From Sergeia podlipaevii (taxonomy: Eukaryota; Euglenozoa; Kinetoplastea; Trypanosomatida; Trypanosomatidae), in assembly GCA_030849805.1 (NCBI GenBank), contig JASANZ010002225.1:16525-80524 (forward strand): 64,000 nt of DNA, in the 5' to 3' direction. A program made the translations under genes and the position numbers. A model generated the notes under the pieces. The model did no database searches and was not told where the DNA came from. It worked only from the letters and a program-made list of their open reading frames with translations. This document shows positions 49,669 to 57,663 of the stretch, in pieces. Position 1 is the stretch's first letter. Each line of letters opens with the position of its first letter.

Positions 49669-50320
49669 GTCGCGCCACTTTTTTTCTTTCCCTTTGGCAC
49701 AAACAGATATAGCAAATGTTTTCATTTTCTTCCATTGCCGCTTGTTTCAAGACGAATGGACATTGCAGAGAACCAACGAGAGAAACAATACATATATATT
49801 GATGGCGCGGCACATCTGGAAGAAGGAAGGAAACAACGCAAAAGTTAAATGCAGAACGATGTTTTTCTCTCACTGTACGCACACCATGTATGCTAGTCAA
49901 AAATATGGAAGGGCATAAATGGTGTACGTTGTTGCGTATCGCTCATTTTATATGTATTTTTCTTCTTTCTTTTTTCTTTCCAACAGGCATGCATTATTTA
50001 TAGTTATTTTATATATATATATAAACTTCACGAATATATCGTCGCATGTGTTAGAAGCGCTTAAGCAACTGCTGCAACACCCTCAAAAATGCAAAGATAG
50101 TCTACGAATATTTCTATCTCCTCTTTTGGTTTGACATTGTTTTGTTCATCTTTTTTGTAAGCACTCCATTAAACCAACTTTCAGACGATCGTTTTTCAGT
50201 CTTCTACATCTATTTGTTCTTCTAACCCTATTTTCTTTATTATCATTTTCTTTATTATTATTATTATTATTTTGGTTTGTCGAGCTTACGTAAGGAGCTA
50301 AAAACATTCTCCACTAGCAA
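49669..50320 (+). promoter_or_regulatory. Intergenic spacer with TTA repeat
   Basis: T-rich stretches and a (TTA) run at 50252-50272 followed by AG 50283-50284, giving a 5' UTR of about 37 nt for the small gene at 50321. No gene is visible. Confidence 0.45.
50252..50272. repeat. (TTA)n microsatellite
   Basis: About seven TTA/ATT units that also serve as the T-rich part of the acceptor region. Confidence 0.85.
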
Positions 50321-50593
50321 ATGAACGGCAATTGCTCAACAGACGGCGTACGCCATTACGAGCGTCTTACGAACGCGGAGAAGATGCAGCTGGCGTGCTT
50401 TCTTGAAGAGGAACTTTCGTCACACGTAAATCTGGAAATGATGGTGGAAAATGTAATTGCACGTCGCGCATCTTCTGGGGAAGCCATTGATACGAGTTCT
50501 ATCATGTCAGAAGTCACCCCTCTTCTGCATTCGTCCGTGCCGTTGAAGGTGCGCGAGGAGATGTTTAGGCGTATCATAGCATTGTCTTCTTGA
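50321..50593 (+). CDS. ENY2/Sus1-like small protein
   Basis: A 90-residue all-helical protein. Residues about 55-88 contain DTSSIMSEVTPLLHSSVP followed by KVREEMFRRI, closely matching the ENY2/Sus1 pattern of V-D-D-L-x-E-I-T-P, a small gap, VP and a helix ending L-Q-R-I. The preceding helix (LACFLEEEL...) also fits. ENY2/Sus1 is shared by the SAGA deubiquitinase module and the TREX-2 mRNA export complex; which applies here is unknown. Length is typical (ENY2 about 100). The start ATG is the first after the acceptor. Confidence 0.72.
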   Translation: MNGNCSTDGVRHYERLTNAEKMQLACFLEEELSSHVNLEMMVENVIARRASSGEAIDTSSIMSEVTPLLHSSVPLKVREEMFRRIIALSS

Positions 50594-51022
50594 CTAATGC
50601 CTTCATGCCACGATTTATATCTGGTGTTTTTTTTTCTCATATGTTGTATGTGCTATTTTCAACAATAAATAAAACAATAAAGCGTAACATACAGTTGCTT
50701 TTTTTTTTTTTTCTCTTCTCATATTGACGCTGTATGAAAGTCTATGTATCTCTTTGCAATGTTTTTTTTTCTTTACTTTATTATTTTACTGATGTGAATT
50801 TTTTTGTGTTTTCGAGTATTTACCCCTACACACCAGTATTTAGCCACCTTATTTTAGTTTCTATACTTACAAACACTTTTTCTTTTTTATTATTTAATCG
50901 TACTATAGAAACTTGACACACATTTGTGTAAATAACCAAGCGCGCTCTGTCAGTGTTCCCGTTTCTAGTATTGACCTTGATTTTTTTTCTTACTCTTCTT
51001 ACTTGTTGTTACTTCCCACATA
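50594..51022 (+). promoter_or_regulatory. Intergenic spacer
   Basis: A T13 run near 50699-50711 and a T/C-rich tract at 50981-51015 with no AG before the ATG at 51023; AG 50967-50968 is the nearest upstream candidate acceptor. No gene is visible. Confidence 0.4.
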
Positions 51023-51784
51023 ATGCCCTCTAGTGATTCCTCTATTGTTAGTCGCATTAGGGAAGGCACCCAGCGTCGCATGGAGGAGAAGCGCAGGAAG
51101 CAGCAAGCTCAATCTGAATTCCTGGAGGAGAAACTCGCAGGAAAGCAACTTGGCGACAACATGGGAGGTGGCGGCCCGTCGCGGTACATGTCTAACATCC
51201 TTATTTTTCTTTTATTTGTTAGCCTTCCACTTTCTGAGCGTATCATTGACTGGAACGTGGTACTATTGTTTTGCGCGCTCAACTTTGGTTGGCTTATCAT
51301 CACATATTTTGCCTCACCGTCTTGGATGAATATTTTATTCAACATCGTGTGCAACTTTTTCTTGACGCGCTTGTCATCTGCTTTGTACGACATCCCCGAT
51401 GTTTTGGCATCGGTTCCGCCAAGGAAGTCTGCTATATACGGGGGATGTAATGCTGTTCTTGCACTTCTGCTGTACGCGTTCTATGTGGATCGTGACTTCT
51501 CTCTGCTTCGTAGTAGTACAACACCCACCTCAACACACAAGCGTCGTAGAGGGTTCGGCAAAAAGTCAGCCAAACACCGTGGGGCGGATGCACAGGAGAA
51601 GGAAGACGTACTCGATGATTCAGAAGTCGAGGCCTACGTTAAGCGCAGGGAGCTCATGGAACGTGTTGACGTCGCCCTCTGCTGCATGATTCTGGCTAAT
51701 TTTGTCGGTGGTATATACTTTGGTATTATTCCAGCTTCAGCGCTCTATAAATCCCTGACAGCGATTCTTCGCGTCCTTTCTTAA
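51023..51784 (+). CDS. Multi-pass membrane protein, unknown
   Basis: A 253-residue protein. The first 50 residues form a charged helix (RRMEEKRRKQQAQSEFLEEKLAGK). At least four hydrophobic segments follow, at about 55-75, 75-95 (VVLLFCALNFGWLIITYF), 138-156 (GGCNAVLALLLYAFYV) and 218-240 (CCMILANFVGGIYFG), with a weaker one around 100-115. A cytosolic loop at about 165-205 is basic then acidic. No family is recognised; ER or organelle membrane is possible. Confidence 0.8.
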   Translation: MPSSDSSIVSRIREGTQRRMEEKRRKQQAQSEFLEEKLAGKQLGDNMGGGGPSRYMSNILIFLLFVSLPLSERIIDWNVVLLFCALNFGWLIITYFASPSWMNILFNIVCNFFLTRLSSALYDIPDVLASVPPRKSAIYGGCNAVLALLLYAFYVDRDFSLLRSSTTPTSTHKRRRGFGKKSAKHRGADAQEKEDVLDDSEVEAYVKRRELMERVDVALCCMILANFVGGIYFGIIPASALYKSLTAILRVLS

Positions 51785-52344
51785 TGCACGAACATGGGAC
51801 CTCTGGCAAGGAAAATATGCTTCTTTGTTGAAAGTATGTGGAGGCATAAGTGACTGTCTATTTCATTGTTTATTACTCGTAAAAAAAAAAAAGCGGATTG
51901 ATACGTATTTAGTGTATACGATATGCATATTGGTGTGCCGTCAGTGCACTATCGTACATGATGTCGTAGCGCCACCTATGTGTGCTCTTTTAAAATAAAA
52001 ATAGGTGAAGATGCTGACACAAAACGATATCAAAGCGAAAAGGGTTGGTAAAGCGAGAGATGTATTTTCATATATATTTGTTGTGGTAACACTAACCCTT
52101 CTTATCTGTTCAAACAATTTAATAATCCTAATGCGATGCCAGAGGCACAGCGTTGTTCATTTTTTTTTATATTGACGACCGAGATTTTCTCTATTTCTGA
52201 GAAGGAGGGCATTTACCGTCCAATACCTTTATAATCGCGCGCTACCTCTATTTTGTCTTTTGCTATCTTCTGTGTCAGCACCCATCTCATTTTTTTTTTG
52301 GTCACTCTTTATTATTATTATTATTGTCATTTCTTTTAGCTAAA
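51785..52344 (+). promoter_or_regulatory. Intergenic spacer
   Basis: An A12 run at about 51881-51892, a T9 run at about 52289-52297 and a T/TTA-rich tract ending in AG 52338-52339, 5 nt before the next ATG. No gene is visible. Confidence 0.5.
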
Positions 52345-52608
52345 ATGGAAGATAAAAATTTAGATAATGAGCACTGCGTAGAGGCTTTGAACGCTTTTGC
52401 TCTTGGTATTGCCGCTGGGGCAGACTCCCCAGCAATACCGGCTAAGCAGGGAAATGTAGACAGTAGTACAGTTTCAGCGGCCGCACCTACACAGGCGCGT
52501 GTTGTGAGCACGTATATGTCGATGGAGTCCGATATCGAAAATCAAACAAAGCCCAGTGAGACTGGGTGCGTTGAAGCACGCTGTGGCAGTGCGTGTGCCA
52601 TGATGTGA
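52345..52608 (+). CDS. Small protein ending in a CaaX box
   Basis: An 87-residue protein ending in CAMM, a good farnesylation-type CaaX box, with two more cysteines just upstream (CVEARCGS) that could be palmitoylated. The rest is small, acidic and Ala/Ser/Thr-rich with no recognised fold. It is therefore predicted to sit on a membrane by its C-terminal lipid. The coding sequence itself contains a strong hairpin (52405-52439). The acceptor AG lies only 5 nt before the ATG. It is short but has a sound context; no family is recognised. Confidence 0.68.
   Translation: MEDKNLDNEHCVEALNAFALGIAAGADSPAIPAKQGNVDSSTVSAAAPTQARVVSTYMSMESDIENQTKPSETGCVEARCGSACAMM
52405..52439 (+). repeat. Inverted repeat (hairpin) inside the small CaaX gene
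   Basis: GGTATTGC pairs with GCAATACC and TGGGG with CCCCA, 13 base pairs in all, with a 3-nt bulge and a 6-nt loop CAGACT. Confidence 0.8.
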
Positions 52609-53046
52609 AGAACATAAATTGTTTTTACTACTGTTTTGTTTTTACACTCTGTTTTGTTGGTTAGGAACTTTTGCTAACCTTGAAGCGTTTTAACTTTTGT
52701 CCGCTGTGCATGTATCATTGCTGGACTGGGTTAGCAGCACGCTGTCATGGCGCATGACTACATTCAAATTGAACCTTTTGTGGTATTGCTATATCGAACG
52801 CTGAATACTGTTATCATTTCATTTTTTTTCTGATGTGCTTTTGTTTCTTTACTATTTTTTTATTTACAAGAGCCTCACCTCCTACAGACAAACGTATACT
52901 CCGTGAGTATCAAAGTAAGCTCTACCAAAAGCCGCACAGAACTATAGATACAACAATACTCAAGTAGTTTCTGTTAGACAATAAAGAAAAAAACGGAAGC
53001 ACAGATACATATTAAGCATATAGATACCTGATAAGATTTTGCCATA
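52609..53046 (+). promoter_or_regulatory. Intergenic spacer
   Basis: A T-rich tract at about 52822-52867 followed by AG 52869-52870, the likely acceptor (5' UTR about 176 nt) for the gene at 53047. No gene is visible. Confidence 0.45.
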
Positions 53047-54735
53047 ATGGCACCCAAACAAGCACGACTGCCCAGACGCGCAACGGGCGATGAGGGCACG
53101 CTTGACTTGGAGGCCGCGGCTGAAACAAAGATTGACGCAGTGACGGCGGAGCCGCTCGTCCAGGGCAAGTTTGTTGAGATTCTCAGTCCTGACGGTAGCC
53201 TCAGACTTTTTTATAATACAAGCACTCTTATTCGCATTGCAACTGACAAGGGAGGGTTCATGCAGCCGCCACATTTCCGCGAGCCCATGGCTGCCCAGCT
53301 CCAGCGACAAGTAGAGCAGAAAGAAGGCCGCTCTTTTCACTTTGAAAGCCATGATACGCGTGAGCAGCGTGGAGGCATCTGGCAGCACGATGAAGACCTC
53401 GGTGGTCTTAGCATTTTGCATCGACATGTCTATTTTGAGCAGATCATTGACGAGTTTTACCTGCTCAACCCGGCAGAAGTGTTTGTGTGCCCTGCATGCT
53501 ATGAGCACTACATCACCACCCGGTACATCCCATACTTGGCAAACCTCGGTCGGGGTGCGCAGTACTTGGCAGATGGTGAGACCGTCGTGCTCGACCCATT
53601 GGATGTTTTGGGGCATATGCAACATCCAAGCCCCACCTCAGTGGAGCGCCATGGTGACAGCGGTTATGGTGAAGGGGGACAGCGCGATGAGGAATGGGAT
53701 TTTCCCCTCGTGCACGTGGTCTTCCGTAGGGGGCGCGACTGGAAAGCACACATGTCACTGCATCACGGAGTCGACTCTAGCACATCCGCAGACTACCGTC
53801 TCCGTGACGTCTTGTGTACTTACTATAGTACATATAATCGACTAAATGAAGAAAAGTACGCTGCAAAAGCGAAGGCGTTTGGGTCCGCAAAAAGGAAATT
53901 GGCGCTGACTCAGCAGCGGTATTGGCAGCTGAACGCCCGGTACAATCGACTGCGCTACAATCGCATTGTAGATGCGACGGAGACAGCGGAATCACATCCA
54001 GAGACAGTGACGGTGAGCGCTTTTGGAGAAGAAAATCTTATGCAGAGCACGACTGCCGGGGATGACGACGATAGCGACTTCATCTGTGATGATGACGATG
54101 ATAGCGAGGATGAATACGTGCCGCACTACTCTCCAAGCAGTGAAGATGACGACGATGGAAGCGATGAGGCATCATTAGATAACCACAAAGTAACCCGCAA
54201 GCGTCTAAAGAGAGCTCGCTCATCATCTTCGGCATCCTCGTCGTCATGCTCTTCTTCTGATTCTTCTTCTTCTAATACGAGTAGTAGCAGCGATGATGAT
54301 GACGAGTGCAGCAGCACCAACAGCTTGTCTTGCGGCAGTGACGATGGCAAGCGACATCAACGGCAACTATACAAGAAAGGTTTGCTAGCGCCGCTGAAGC
54401 ATCACTATGACAGCCGTCTTTCCGGAGAGGATCGCCGGTTTCTCGAGGCAGCAGAGAAGCGCATTGTTGCTCCATCGCAACTGTATGATCCGCATTTGAG
54501 CCGAGGGATTTTTGGCGCTAAACAGAATTCTACTTCGATGCAGGATGTGGAGGACTGGGATAACATTGGGGAGGAGTTTCAAGTGCGCACTGCAGTGCAT
54601 ATGCCACGACACAGTGAGGCGAGGGTGACGCCAAGTAAGACGGAGGCGGTCACATGTCCCACTACGCCGCCACTCGCTCACAAGGATGCGTCGGGGACAG
54701 AAGTGAAGTTTCTTTCGCTTGATGACGAGGAATGA
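53047..54735 (+). CDS. Acidic protein with a possible atypical zinc site
   Basis: A 562-residue protein not recognised. The folded part (about 30-310) includes CPAC (148-151) and, 80 residues on, a WKAHMSLHHG helix that could complete a C2H2-type zinc site. A charged helix follows (about 272-315). Residues about 337-428 are an Asp/Ser low-complexity region (DDDDSDF, a SSSSASSSSCSSSDSSSS-like run) interrupted by a basic RKRLKRAR patch that could be a nuclear signal. Acidic tracts of this type are common in chromatin and nucleolar proteins, but this is only composition. Confidence 0.8.
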   Translation: MAPKQARLPRRATGDEGTLDLEAAAETKIDAVTAEPLVQGKFVEILSPDGSLRLFYNTSTLIRIATDKGGFMQPPHFREPMAAQLQRQVEQKEGRSFHFESHDTREQRGGIWQHDEDLGGLSILHRHVYFEQIIDEFYLLNPAEVFVCPACYEHYITTRYIPYLANLGRGAQYLADGETVVLDPLDVLGHMQHPSPTSVERHGDSGYGEGGQRDEEWDFPLVHVVFRRGRDWKAHMSLHHGVDSSTSADYRLRDVLCTYYSTYNRLNEEKYAAKAKAFGSAKRKLALTQQRYWQLNARYNRLRYNRIVDATETAESHPETVTVSAFGEENLMQSTTAGDDDDSDFICDDDDDSEDEYVPHYSPSSEDDDDGSDEASLDNHKVTRKRLKRARSSSSASSSSCSSSDSSSSNTSSSSDDDDECSSTNSLSCGSDDGKRHQRQLYKKGLLAPLKHHYDSRLSGEDRRFLEAAEKRIVAPSQLYDPHLSRGIFGAKQNSTSMQDVEDWDNIGEEFQVRTAVHMPRHSEARVTPSKTEAVTCPTTPPLAHKDASGTEVKFLSLDDEE

Positions 54736-54936
54736 TGTCAGTAAGGGCGTTGTGAGTGCACTTTTACTTTGCTGTTGATAGTTTTTTTTTATGTTCCTAT
54801 CACCTTCCGGAAAAAAGATGTTAACGAAAAGTACTCTTCGAACTCAGTTGCGTTGTGTTTGTTCAATTACTGTTGACTTTCACCCTTTTTTTTTGCGCAC
54901 TTTGTTTCTTTTTTTTTTTCAACTAGTAGTTGTAAG

Positions 54937-55608
54937 ATGTCTGAGGCGGATCACAGATCTATGAGGGCGGTTCTTAGTCCCCGCCCTGGTGTGGTGGACA
55001 GCACAGCATTACCGCAAGTGGAGTTAACACACCCGCAATTAGTGCAGCAGGTGCGCGACGTAGAAACTACAGTCAATCAACTGCTGCGCAAGTGCCGCCA
55101 GCTGCAAGCTACGCAAGACAGGCAGCGAGCAATAGTCGATGACCTTCGCGGTCATGTATTCCGTATGGAGGAATTGTTTTCTCGTAGTCAGACAGATCTC
55201 ATCTACGCACAGCAACAGCTGGAGTTCGTTGTGGTTGGTCTTGAGCGTGAACATGGTATTGTTGCGGACCACACCGAGCAGCTCCGTTTGTTTGCTGGCG
55301 AGTCTCACACACGGGGGTTTTCTGACGGCTATAAAACAGATCAACAGCCCCTGTTAGTTATTGCCAATTGGCTATACACTCCAGTCGTGTATTTTGCTAA
55401 AGGCGTTTATACAATCTTGTCACCAGTCATCAATACCGCACAGTCGCTCTCGCTGTTTAACTCGGAGGTGCTGAACCGCAGTTCTGAGAATGAACTGCGC
55501 ACTCGCTGGATAGATGCAAAGCACGGTGACTTACTAAATATGCTGCAGCGTGGGCTGCTGGACCCAAACTCCCCAGCCAGTCGCAAGGCGGGCAGTGTGG
55601 CTCACTAG
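54937..55608 (+). CDS. Short coiled-coil protein, unknown
   Basis: A 223-residue protein. A coiled coil spans about 30-125, followed by a hydrophobic, aromatic segment (about 140-168, LLVIANWLYTPVVYFAKGVYTIL) that could be an amphipathic or membrane-associated helix, and a helical C-terminus. No family is recognised. The acceptor AG 54925-54926 lies 10 nt before the ATG after a T10 run. Confidence 0.8.
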   Translation: MSEADHRSMRAVLSPRPGVVDSTALPQVELTHPQLVQQVRDVETTVNQLLRKCRQLQATQDRQRAIVDDLRGHVFRMEELFSRSQTDLIYAQQQLEFVVVGLEREHGIVADHTEQLRLFAGESHTRGFSDGYKTDQQPLLVIANWLYTPVVYFAKGVYTILSPVINTAQSLSLFNSEVLNRSSENELRTRWIDAKHGDLLNMLQRGLLDPNSPASRKAGSVAH

Positions 55609-55928
55609 AGAAATTTTTGTACATTTTTTTTTAAAAAAAAATTACATTTAACGTTTACTGTCTTTTTTATTTATTTTTGGAACGGTTTGTTTAGAAAGAG
55701 TACGTGGTTTAGTGTCTCTCGCTTGATATGCTGTAATTCCATTGCAGTTATGTATGCTATTTATTATGTCTTCGAAGTTTTTGTACCATTTCTTTCTTCT
55801 TATATTCTTTTCGGTTGCAGTTTTGAAGATTCGCGCGGATCCTCGAGCCGACCGGCTCGAATAAAATATAGTACTTACTAACAGCGGAAGAAAGTCATCT
55901 TTTTGTGTTGGTCTCGCTCACCCCGGCT
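55609..55928 (+). promoter_or_regulatory. Spacer with acceptor and 5' UTR hairpin
   Basis: A T9A9 palindrome occurs at 55624-55641. A TC-rich tract at about 55785-55818 leads to AG 55819-55820, predicting a 5' UTR of about 108 nt that contains the hairpin at 55843-55860. Confidence 0.5.
55843..55860 (+). repeat. Perfect 7-bp hairpin in a predicted 5' UTR
   Basis: TCGAGCC pairs with GGCTCGA around the loop GACC, 68 nt upstream of the cis-prenyltransferase ATG. Confidence 0.85.
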
Positions 55929-57308
55929 ATGTACGGAGATGTACCCACGCTCAATGACTCCATGAATACACGATGGGGGCATAGTGTGTATAGCAGCGCA
56001 AACAGCGTTGATGCCATCGATGACGCTTGCAGCACTTTGGCCGTTGTATGTGTCGCGGCGATGTTTGTGATGGTAGTCCTGTCTTTTGTGCGAGATGCGA
56101 AAAACTTAGTGGCACTAGTAGGCAAATCCGCTGGTCAGATAGGGTACGTTGCGTGGAATATAGTGCTTTCGCAATGCCCCTACAATCTGGAGGGACGTAG
56201 TGCGATAGAGGAACGGGACCGCGGTGATGTTGTGGCCTCCTCTATTCAAATTGAGAGCACCAGTCAGAAGAGGGCACCTGCTCATGGTGTTACCCACTTG
56301 GGTGTGATTATGGATGGCAATAGACGTTATGGCCAACGGAAGAACATCCTTTTGGGTGATCAGCGCGAGCCACGTGAGGTGCCTTCTTCAGAAGGAAGCA
56401 GTGTGCTCAAAGGACATCCTTTATCCAGTAACAACAATGATGAAACTGTTACGGAGATTGCTGCTCTGTGCAATAGGGTGTGCTTTGTTGATGAAAACCT
56501 GTGCGAGTCGAAGGTAGGTGAATCTGCCTACTCAGAGTGGATACAGGCTCAGTATGCGGCGCTGCTTGGCTTGCTACGGCACAGTGCCCTAAACGGCCAC
56601 CGTTTGGGTGGCGAGAAGTTGATTGAGTTTATTGGATATTGTATTGACGAAGGCATTGACATGCTAACAGTATACGCGTTTTCTACGGAGAACTGGAATC
56701 GTCCCGCTCACGAAGTGAATGTGCTTATGGCGCTCTTTTTCTTCTTCTTTGAGCAGATGCGCACAACGGCACGCACGAACGGCATTTTCATTCGTTTTGT
56801 CTCTAGTGAACCTGAAAGACTGCCACCGAGGGTGCTTCATTTAATGAGAGAGGTAGAAAGCGAAACACGCGCGCTGCATCCCCGGCGCATCGTTGTGAAC
56901 GTGTGCGTAAGCTACAGTGGACAGTCGGAGGTGGTGGCCGCTTGCAATCGGATTGTAGCCGCGCGTGTGCACTCCGCTGCCGGTGCGTCTCCTGGTGACA
57001 ACTGCAGCGACAATGAAAAGCCACCTGCGCTAGTCACACGGCATGAGTTTGAGAATCAACTGCTTAGAAGTCTTACCCAGGGCGTGGACGATGCTGATGA
57101 TTGTGGCGCATTTAGTGACCGTGTGCCTCGAGAGCCGCAATTGCTATTGCGCACAAGTGGTGAGCACCGGCTGAGCAACTTTCTTCTCTATGAAGCGGCA
57201 TACACGGAATTCTACTTTACTCAGAAAATGTGGCCTGAGGTGGAACGCGAGGACTTGCAAAAGGCGCTTGGCGACTACGCACGGCGTGGAAGGCGGATCG
57301 GACGCTAA
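55929..57308 (+). CDS. cis-Prenyltransferase (dehydrodolichyl diphosphate synthase type)
   Basis: A 459-residue enzyme making the polyprenyl diphosphate precursor of dolichol. Motif I HLGVIMDGNRRYG (123-135, Asp129 binding the diphosphate) and motif V RTSGEHRLSNFLLYE (408-422) are intact, as are TVYAFSTENWNR (247-258) and the WPE near the end. It is a catalytic-type subunit. A hydrophobic segment at about 35-53 suggests membrane anchoring in the ER. Between motif I and the next conserved helix (HRLGGEKL, 224 on) there are about 87 residues where family members have about 10, a large insertion. A second smaller insertion (about 348-366) is Ser/Asn-rich. The start is the first ATG after the predicted acceptor. 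Confidence 0.9.
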   Translation: MYGDVPTLNDSMNTRWGHSVYSSANSVDAIDDACSTLAVVCVAAMFVMVVLSFVRDAKNLVALVGKSAGQIGYVAWNIVLSQCPYNLEGRSAIEERDRGDVVASSIQIESTSQKRAPAHGVTHLGVIMDGNRRYGQRKNILLGDQREPREVPSSEGSSVLKGHPLSSNNNDETVTEIAALCNRVCFVDENLCESKVGESAYSEWIQAQYAALLGLLRHSALNGHRLGGEKLIEFIGYCIDEGIDMLTVYAFSTENWNRPAHEVNVLMALFFFFFEQMRTTARTNGIFIRFVSSEPERLPPRVLHLMREVESETRALHPRRIVVNVCVSYSGQSEVVAACNRIVAARVHSAAGASPGDNCSDNEKPPALVTRHEFENQLLRSLTQGVDDADDCGAFSDRVPREPQLLLRTSGEHRLSNFLLYEAAYTEFYFTQKMWPEVEREDLQKALGDYARRGRRIGR

Positions 57309-57663
57309 TGTGAGTGGCACATGTATTTGCAAGCAGCGACACTATATATACAATTTTTTTTTTTTTTTTTTTGATGCGTTCACATTCGTGTTTTCCTTTT
57401 AATATGAGATGCTACTGGTTCCACACACTAAAAGAAAATGACATAACAATTTGACAAAAATAAATGGATCAGCAGACTTTTTATTACAATGACTTTCCTG
57501 CTTACACATGTGAGCACATTTGGTTAATCTACATATATGTCCATTACTAAACCTATGAAACTTCTATTCCAAAGAAAAGGGAAAGAAAGAAGATTGCCTC
57601 CGTTGCACACATACACACCCACACACATAAACGTAGAAGGAAAGAACCTGTTCATGCAGAAAC
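57309..57663 (+). promoter_or_regulatory. Intergenic spacer
   Basis: A T15-17 run at about 57356-57372 and AG 57407-57408 as a possible acceptor. The leader to the next ATG is A/C-rich. No gene is visible. Confidence 0.4.
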
